Origin: Actinomycetes bacterium
GTDB taxonomy: Bacteria > Actinomycetota > Acidimicrobiia > Acidimicrobiales > Palsa-688
Direction: 5' to 3'
DNA: 12,254 nucleotides
NCBI GenBank assembly: GCA_021798075.1
Contig: JAJZYO010000028.1
Location: 1-12,254, forward strand
Shown in pieces: positions 7,524 through 12,254 of the stretch (positions are counted from its first letter, which is position 1; each line of letters starts with the position of its first letter). The notes beneath the pieces were generated by a model, which did no database searches, had not been told where the DNA came from, and was given only the letters and a program-made list of their open reading frames with translations. A program made the translations under genes and the position numbers.

Positions 7524-7649
7524 GCCAGGTGCCCATGACCCGCCGCCAGGTGCCCATGACCCGCCGCCAGGTGCCCGTGACCCCCCGCCAGGTGCCCATG
7601 ACCCGCCGCCAGGTGCCCGTGACCCCCCGCCAGGTTCCCGTGACCCATA
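7524..7649. repeat. 21-bp tandem repeat, six copies, in the intergenic region
   Basis: Six direct copies start at 7524, 7545, 7566, 7587, 7608 and 7629. Each begins GCCAGGT(G/T)CCC and continues (A/G)TGACCC. Two variants occur: copies 1, 2 and 4 carry CCCATGACC, copies 3, 5 and 6 carry CCCGTGACC. An inverted copy of the core, GTCATGGGC, lies at 7667-7675. The period is a multiple of three, but no plausible gene uses it. There are no spacers, so it is not CRISPR. It lies just upstream of the GT87 start and could be in its 5' leader or bind a protein. Confidence 0.95.
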
Positions 7650-7678
7650 GTCAGATGATGCCTCCCGTCATGGGCCAA

Positions 7679-7684
7679 AGTCTA
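7679..7684 (-). promoter_or_regulatory. Possible -10 box for the GT87 gene
   Basis: TAGACT on the minus strand is identical to the hexamer before the GT2 gene. It lies about 210 bp upstream of the GT87 start, so transcription from it would place the 21-bp repeats in the 5' leader. No good -35 is seen; the assignment rests on the hexamer and on the absence of a better candidate nearer the gene. Confidence 0.2.
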
Positions 7685-7753
7685 AGCCGCCAGTCACGTA
7701 CGCCTGGGCGCGGCCACTTGGCAAAGGCGCGCCTAACCCGTTCGCTTCGACGG

Positions 7754-7783
7754 TTGTTGGCCTATCGGGCGCCGTGATAGGCT
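7754..7783 (+). promoter_or_regulatory. Candidate promoter with overlapping inverted repeat upstream of the MptB-like gene
   Basis: TTGTTG (7754-7759) and TAGGCT (7778-7783) are separated by 18 bp and fit an actinobacterial promoter reading toward the MptB-like gene. A perfect 7-bp inverted repeat GCCTATC / GATAGGC with a 9-bp centre (7760-7782) occupies the spacer and the -10, a position suited to a repressor operator. Predicted transcription start is near 7790, leaving a leader of roughly 190 bases. Confidence 0.35.
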
Positions 7784-7798
7784 CTCGTGTGACCGCTC

Positions 7799-7984
7799 GT
7801 GGCTCTGCACGAGCACCCCGAGGCCCGTCACTTCCACAAGGGGAGGCGTCAGCCAGCGGTAGAGCATTACACATACGTGCGCGCTGGGCATACCGGCCCG
7901 CCGGTCGTTGGGCTTGGAGCCGTTGGTTGCTCGCGCCGCGGAGGAGGCGGCCCCGCCGTGAACACCTACAAAACAAGGCACTGA
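7799..7984 (+). CDS. Doubtful small ORF in the leader of the MptB-like gene
   Basis: A 61-residue frame with a GTG start. Its TGA overlaps the ATG of the MptB-like gene (TGATG), the usual arrangement for translational coupling. The GTG lies about nine bases after the predicted transcription start of the 7754-7783 promoter. Against it: the peptide (rich in His, Gly and Arg) resembles no family I know, there is no Shine-Dalgarno, and GC at third codon positions is about 70 percent, only slightly raised. It may be a leader peptide or chance. Confidence 0.2.
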   Translation: MALHEHPEARHFHKGRRQPAVEHYTYVRAGHTGPPVVGLGAVGCSRRGGGGPAVNTYKTRH

Positions 7985-9645
7985 TGGACGGAGCGCTGAC
8001 GCGGCCTGAGCCACTAACCGGCACGTCCCGGCAGTCCGGCACGTCCCGGCAGTCCGGCACGTTCCGGCAGTCCGGCACGTTCCGGCAGTACTGTGCGTGC
8101 GTCGGCCGGGAAATCGGTTGGTGGTACCTGGTAGGTGGCTTGGTCGGCAGCGTAGCCATGGCCATTTCGGGCTCAGCCCTGATCGTTAGCTACGACGGGA
8201 GCATCGTCAAATGGTGGTTCGGCGTAGTTGTACCCCCAAACGTCGGCCAGGTCGGCAACTACCTGGCCTGCTACGCAGGAATGCTCGCCTTGTCCGGGGC
8301 CTGGTTTGGTGCGCTCCGCCGTGTCCGTCGCTCGAGTATTTTGCGTTGCCGGGATCTCCTGGTGGTGGGGGCCCTGTGGGCTTCCCCGCTAGTAGTGGGG
8401 CCGCCGCTTTTCAGCAGGGACGTGTACAGCTACCTGGCTCAAGGGATGCTTGCCCACCTTCAGCTGAGCCCGTACGTCTACTCGCCGAACGTCCTTGGCG
8501 TGACGGGCTTCGGCAACCTCCTCGCCGCCGTCTCCCCCATCTGGCGCCTCACCACCGCTCCCTACGGCCCGCTCTTTGTCTCGATGGCGGCTTGGCTGGC
8601 CGGGATGAGCGGCGGGCACATTACAGGAGGGGCCTTCCTGTTCCGCCTGCCGGAGCTCGTCGGGATCGCGCTGATCGCCGCCACCCTGCCCCCGCTCGCT
8701 CGGCGCATGGGAGCGGACCCCCGGGAGGCCCTGTGGGTCGGGGCGGTCAGCCCGCTCGTACTATTCGAGCTGCTCTCGGCGGCCCACAACGACGCTCTCA
8801 TGGTGGGCCTGCTGATGGTGGGCCTGCTCCTCGCCCTCGACCGCAGGCCCTTGCTCGGCGTCGCCATGTGCTCCCTCGGGACGCTAGTGAAGGTGCCGGC
8901 GCTCCTTGGAGTAGCCTTCATCGCCTGGACCTGGGCGCGCGAGCACCCTGACCTTCGAGGAAAAGCCGGAGCGCTGGGCCTGGCCGCCTCAGCGAGCGCA
9001 GCGGTCCTCGCCGCAGGAAGCGCCCTCACCGCGGGTTTTGGCTGGGCATCGTCGCAACTTGTGACCGTGCCGGACAAGGTGTCGATCCCGGTAAGCCCGT
9101 CGCAGTCCTTCGCGAGCCTGATCCACCTCGTCTCCCAGCAGCTCGGTTTCGGCTGGAGCCACGTGACCATCTACGGCTTGGTTAGAGCGGGAGGGATGGT
9201 GATCGGGGCCACGGCGATCCTGGCCATCCTCAGCCGGGCGCGGGTCCCTACCCTCGCCCCGTCGCTCGGGGCGGCGATGATCATCGGCGTGCTCCTCGGG
9301 ACCGATATCTGGCCGTGGTACCTGACATGGGGCGTAGTGCCCCTGGCGGCATGGCGCCCGGCTCAACGGAACTGGCTGCTACTCGTTGCCGTGGCGTTGT
9401 TTGATTTCGTGATCACTCCTGCCGGGCAACTCGTGGTGCCAAACAAGGCGTCTCCAGCCGTGGCGCTGCTTTGGCTGGTGCTTGCCGTCGTAGTGTGGAG
9501 GTCGGCACGAGGGAGCGGCCCGAGACAAGTCCTCCGTCGCCGCCAAGCCCGCCTACAGCTCCGGCCGCTCAGGGTACGCGACCGGGAGCCAGCAGGCAGC
9601 GACCAGATGGCAGATCCCGTCGCTTCGCCCGTCTCTCCTACCTAA
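7984..9645 (+). CDS. MptB-like polyprenol-phosphomannose-dependent alpha-1,6-mannosyltransferase (GT-C)
   Basis: A 553-residue polytopic membrane protein of the MptA/MptB family. These enzymes extend the alpha-1,6-mannan backbone of actinobacterial lipomannan using polyprenyl-phosphomannose outside the cytoplasm. The diagnostic block PPLFSRDVYSYLAQG is at 140-154 (Asp146 is the likely catalytic-loop acid), followed by LSPYVYSPNVLG and LTTAPYGPLFVSMA; SAAHNDALMVGLL and DIWPWYLTWG are also family-like. About twelve hydrophobic segments are visible. ATG 7984 is chosen, with AAGG 5 bases upstream. The frame is open back to 7774, but that part is Arg-rich and unlike the family. Residues 13-36 are four GT(S/F)RQ(S/Y) repeats before the first membrane helix. 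The C-terminal 40 or so residues are basic and probably cytoplasmic. The TAA overlaps the stop of the convergent fusion gene. The acceptor in this organism is unknown. Confidence 0.88.
   Translation: MDGALTRPEPLTGTSRQSGTSRQSGTFRQSGTFRQYCACVGREIGWWYLVGGLVGSVAMAISGSALIVSYDGSIVKWWFGVVVPPNVGQVGNYLACYAGMLALSGAWFGALRRVRRSSILRCRDLLVVGALWASPLVVGPPLFSRDVYSYLAQGMLAHLQLSPYVYSPNVLGVTGFGNLLAAVSPIWRLTTAPYGPLFVSMAAWLAGMSGGHITGGAFLFRLPELVGIALIAATLPPLARRMGADPREALWVGAVSPLVLFELLSAAHNDALMVGLLMVGLLLALDRRPLLGVAMCSLGTLVKVPALLGVAFIAWTWAREHPDLRGKAGALGLAASASAAVLAAGSALTAGFGWASSQLVTVPDKVSIPVSPSQSFASLIHLVSQQLGFGWSHVTIYGLVRAGGMVIGATAILAILSRARVPTLAPSLGAAMIIGVLLGTDIWPWYLTWGVVPLAAWRPAQRNWLLLVAVALFDFVITPAGQLVVPNKASPAVALLWLVLAVVVWRSARGSGPRQVLRRRQARLQLRPLRVRDREPAGSDQMADPVASPVSPT
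8020..8091 (+). repeat. 18-bp tandem repeat at the 5' end of the MptB-like gene (four copies)
   Basis: GGCACGTCCCGGCAGTCC starts at 8020 and 8038; copies at 8056 and 8074 have GTTCC instead of GTCCC, and the last ends GTAC. The frame is kept, so the protein has GTSRQS, GTSRQS, GTFRQS, GTFRQY in its N-terminal cytoplasmic segment. The pairwise sharing of the C/T difference suggests successive duplications. Confidence 0.92.
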
Positions 9646-10583
9646 GGGGGCCCTTGGTCGCTCAGTCCGACCACCCAGGAGCCACAACTGGCGTAGAACT
9701 CTGCGGGGCCGTGGCCGTACGCCTTGCCCGTTGCCCAATCCCGCACGTTTGCCCTAGCCTGCAATGCGGTCAGCAACATGCGACCTATGCCCTGGCCACG
9801 GGCTTGGGGTGCAACGAGCACACCTGCGTGAACAAAAGAACCTGGGTTGGGCGCCGACCAAGCAGCCGCCATCCCAACGACCTGGCCCTCGCGCCTCGCC
9901 GTAAGGACAAGCCGGCTGGCCCCAGGCGGTAACGCCGCAATGGGCCACTCCCCGAGAGCCCGGTTCTCGGCCAAAGCGCTCGCGAGGCCTTGGGCTTCGG
10001 GGCCGAAGACCCGGCCCTCGGTGATCTCGACCTCGAGCCCTCCCCTTCCCACCACGACCGGCCTGCCCAAACAGGCATCGGCCAGAGGCTGCCAGCGCCT
10101 TGCCGACTCCTCCATCAGCACCACGCGGTCCACGTGCGCTGTCCCCCTGTAGCAACCAAACGCCACCACTGCCGCTCGAGCGACCTCGGGCGTGGCTTCG
10201 GCGCAAAGGGTCACGTGAGGCACCCACTCGAAGCGCGCCGAGCGCGCCAGGGGGCCAGAGAGGACCGCTTCATGGAGGTGGTCGAGCCCTCTGGCGCCGG
10301 GCCCGCCCACCGCCAAGTAAACAACCGGGCTCACCGGGGCAAAGGTCGCAACCGGCCCGAGCGACAGTTGGAGGGGGCGGTCCAAGGACTGGGCGGCCTC
10401 TCTCAGCACCCTTTCGGCTCCGCCAAGGGCGTCCTCTCGTACGTTGACCGGCGGCACGAGAGTGATGTGAGGGGCCATGGCCTCGAGGCTCGGGTCACCT
10501 AGGGCTTTGCGGAGCCCGTCGACTTCGGCCGCGAGGGGCGGGTCGAGCAGGAGAGCAACGCCAAGCCGCCGTCTCGCGCTCAT
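9642..10583 (-). CDS. Fusion of a 2H phosphoesterase (2'-5' RNA ligase-like) domain and a GNAT acetyltransferase domain
   Basis: A 313-residue soluble protein with two recognisable parts. Residues about 6-175 are a LigT/2'-5' RNA ligase-type 2H phosphoesterase, with the two catalytic HxT motifs in PHITL (His39, Thr41) and PHVTL (His123, Thr125), about the usual 84 residues apart. Residues about 185-313 are a GNAT domain; GVLVAPQARGQGIGRMLL (254-271) is the acetyl-CoA-binding motif A with its RGQGIG turn, and EFYASCG near 295-301 fits the late GNAT motif. The 2H family cleaves 2',3'-cyclic or 2'-5' phosphodiesters, and GNATs acetylate amines; the joint substrate is unknown. The ATG at 10583 has no Shine-Dalgarno but a TGTAAT box nearby. 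It follows atpC on the same strand after 43 bp, possibly with its own promoter. Its stop overlaps that of the MptB-like gene. Confidence 0.85.
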   Translation of the reverse strand: MSARRRLGVALLLDPPLAAEVDGLRKALGDPSLEAMAPHITLVPPVNVREDALGGAERVLREAAQSLDRPLQLSLGPVATFAPVSPVVYLAVGGPGARGLDHLHEAVLSGPLARSARFEWVPHVTLCAEATPEVARAAVVAFGCYRGTAHVDRVVLMEESARRWQPLADACLGRPVVVGRGGLEVEITEGRVFGPEAQGLASALAENRALGEWPIAALPPGASRLVLTARREGQVVGMAAAWSAPNPGSFVHAGVLVAPQARGQGIGRMLLTALQARANVRDWATGKAYGHGPAEFYASCGSWVVGLSDQGPP

Positions 10584-10591
10584 TGCGAGGA

Positions 10592-10597
10592 ATTACA
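10592..10597 (-). promoter_or_regulatory. Candidate -10 box for the 2H/GNAT fusion gene
   Basis: TGTAAT on the minus strand ends 9 bases before the ATG at 10583, the same spacing as the TAAGGT box of the PIG-V-like gene. No Shine-Dalgarno is present, so a nearly leaderless transcript is plausible. The -35 region is poor. Confidence 0.3.
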
Positions 10598-10604
10598 TGG
10601 CTGG

Positions 10605-10624
10605 GCCGGCGAGTTGCCGCCGGC
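10605..10624 (-). terminator. Hairpin directly after atpC, possible end of the ATP synthase operon
   Basis: A perfect 7-bp stem GCCGGCG / CGCCGGC with a 6-nt loop begins two bases after the atpC TAG. There is no U-tract, so on its own it is not a textbook intrinsic terminator, though U-poor hairpins after operons are common in actinobacteria. Readthrough into the fusion gene remains possible. Confidence 0.4.
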
Positions 10625-10626
10625 GC

Positions 10627-10920
10627 CTATTGAGGCCCCGTGGCAGCGTCGCAGATTACGACGACACGGTTGGCGCTGACCTCCACAAAACCGCCCCCCT
10701 GGACATCGAAACGCAACTCGTCGGCCGTAGCTTGCGGGCCTGGTGCAGCACCTTCAGGGTGAAGGACCCGCAACTCGCCAGGCTCGAGGACGCCCACGTA
10801 AGCCATGTGGTTGGCAAGGAAAGCAATGTCTCCGCCCTCGGCGCGGAGGGTGACCATCTCTGCGGACCCCGAGAACAGAGCCCCTCGTGGGGTTACGATC
10901 TCGACCTGAGTGGCTGCCAT
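10627..10920 (-). CDS. atpC: ATP synthase epsilon subunit, short form
   Basis: Epsilon belongs to the central stalk of F1 and links gamma to the c-ring. The protein from ATG 10920 is 97 residues: it starts ATQVEIVTPRGALFSGSAEMV and continues with GDIAFLANHMAYVGVLEPGELRV and FVEVSANRVVVICD, the complete N-terminal beta-sandwich. It then stops after a few residues, so the two C-terminal helices present in typical 130-140-residue epsilons are missing. In many bacteria those helices inhibit ATP hydrolysis. The ATG lies one base after the atpD stop (TGATATG). The frame continues upstream to 10974, but those extra residues overlap atpD and do not fit the family. Position after atpD confirms identity. 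Confidence 0.93.
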   Translation of the reverse strand: MAATQVEIVTPRGALFSGSAEMVTLRAEGGDIAFLANHMAYVGVLEPGELRVLHPEGAAPGPQATADELRFDVQGGGFVEVSANRVVVICDAATGPQ

Positions 10921-10921
10921 A

Positions 10922-12254
<1,333 letters not shown>

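Larger units (their letters stand above)
7470..7983. other. 514-bp intergenic region between divergent mannosyltransferase genes
   Basis: No convincing gene lies here. It holds the 21-bp tandem repeats (7524-7649), a minus-strand TAGACT (7679-7684), the candidate promoter/operator (7754-7783), the doubtful small ORF (7799-7984) and a GC-rich dyad ACCGGC-CC-GCCGGT at 7892-7905. It must contain the start signals of both the GT87 gene and the MptB-like gene, so shared regulation is possible. Confidence 0.7.

Noticed and set aside
7524..7649. CRISPR array
   Set aside because: The 21-bp units are directly adjacent, have no unique spacers, and no cas gene is nearby.
7388..7777. Open frames through the 21-bp repeats, encoding heptapeptide repeats on both strands
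   Set aside because: The period of 21 keeps all frames open by itself. The products are low complexity, have no start signals, and extend into the GT87 gene on the other strand.
7845..7915. tRNA-like segment containing AGCGGTAGAGCAT
   Set aside because: There is no matching GCTC arm for a D-stem, no 5-bp anticodon stem and no GGTTCGAATCC-like T-loop, so it is not a tRNA gene.
7774..7983. N-terminal extension of the MptB-like gene by 70 codons
   Set aside because: It is Arg-rich and unlike any MptB N-terminus. ATG 7984 has AAGG at proper spacing.

Overview
The window is GC-rich, uses GTG and TTG starts, and reads as actinobacterial chromosome. Evidence for Actinomycetota is an MptB-type polyprenol-phosphomannose-dependent mannosyltransferase, a GT87 (PimE-like) mannosyltransferase, a GlnE and several genes with no Shine-Dalgarno but a TAnnnT box just upstream. 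An environmental lineage such as Acidimicrobiia is my guess, not something the sequence proves. There are no rRNA or tRNA genes, no insertion sequences, no CRISPR array and no phage genes.

Layout. 2-856 (+) is the 3' end of glnE, the glutamine synthetase adenylyltransferase. It converges on a minus-strand operon at 5222-935. In transcription order that operon holds a PIG-V-like membrane mannosyltransferase, a UDP-galactopyranose-mutase-like FAD enzyme and an acidic zinc-ribbon protein with an internally duplicated module. The two junctions are 4-base GTGA and ATGA overlaps, so the three genes look translationally coupled. Divergent from the operon is a DPM1-like GT2 polyprenol-phosphate-mannose synthase (5329-6138, +). 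Its 3' end overlaps by 151 bp with an oppositely oriented GT87 mannosyltransferase (7469-5988, -). A 514-bp non-coding stretch (7470-7983) follows. It carries six 21-bp tandem repeats, a possible promoter/operator and a doubtful small ORF. Next is an MptB-like mannosyltransferase (7984-9645, +), whose stop codon overlaps the stop of a convergent fusion gene (10583-9642, -) with a 2H phosphoesterase (LigT-like) domain and a GNAT domain. Upstream of the fusion on the same strand are atpC (10920-10627) and atpD (from beyond 12254 to 10922), the end of an F-type ATP synthase operon.

How the genes may work together. The GT2 enzyme would make polyprenyl-phospho-mannose on the cytoplasmic face. The GT87, MptB-like and PIG-V-like membrane GT-C enzymes would use such lipid donors on the outer face to build a mannan-type glycan or lipoglycan, comparable to mycobacterial PIM/lipomannan. 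The FAD enzyme may provide or modify a sugar nucleotide or lipid for the same pathway. The coupled zinc-ribbon protein has no recognisable function. The best leads are this compact mannosylation locus with its coupled unknown protein, the 2H-phosphoesterase/GNAT fusion, the short ATP synthase epsilon subunit that lacks the C-terminal helices, and the tandem repeats.
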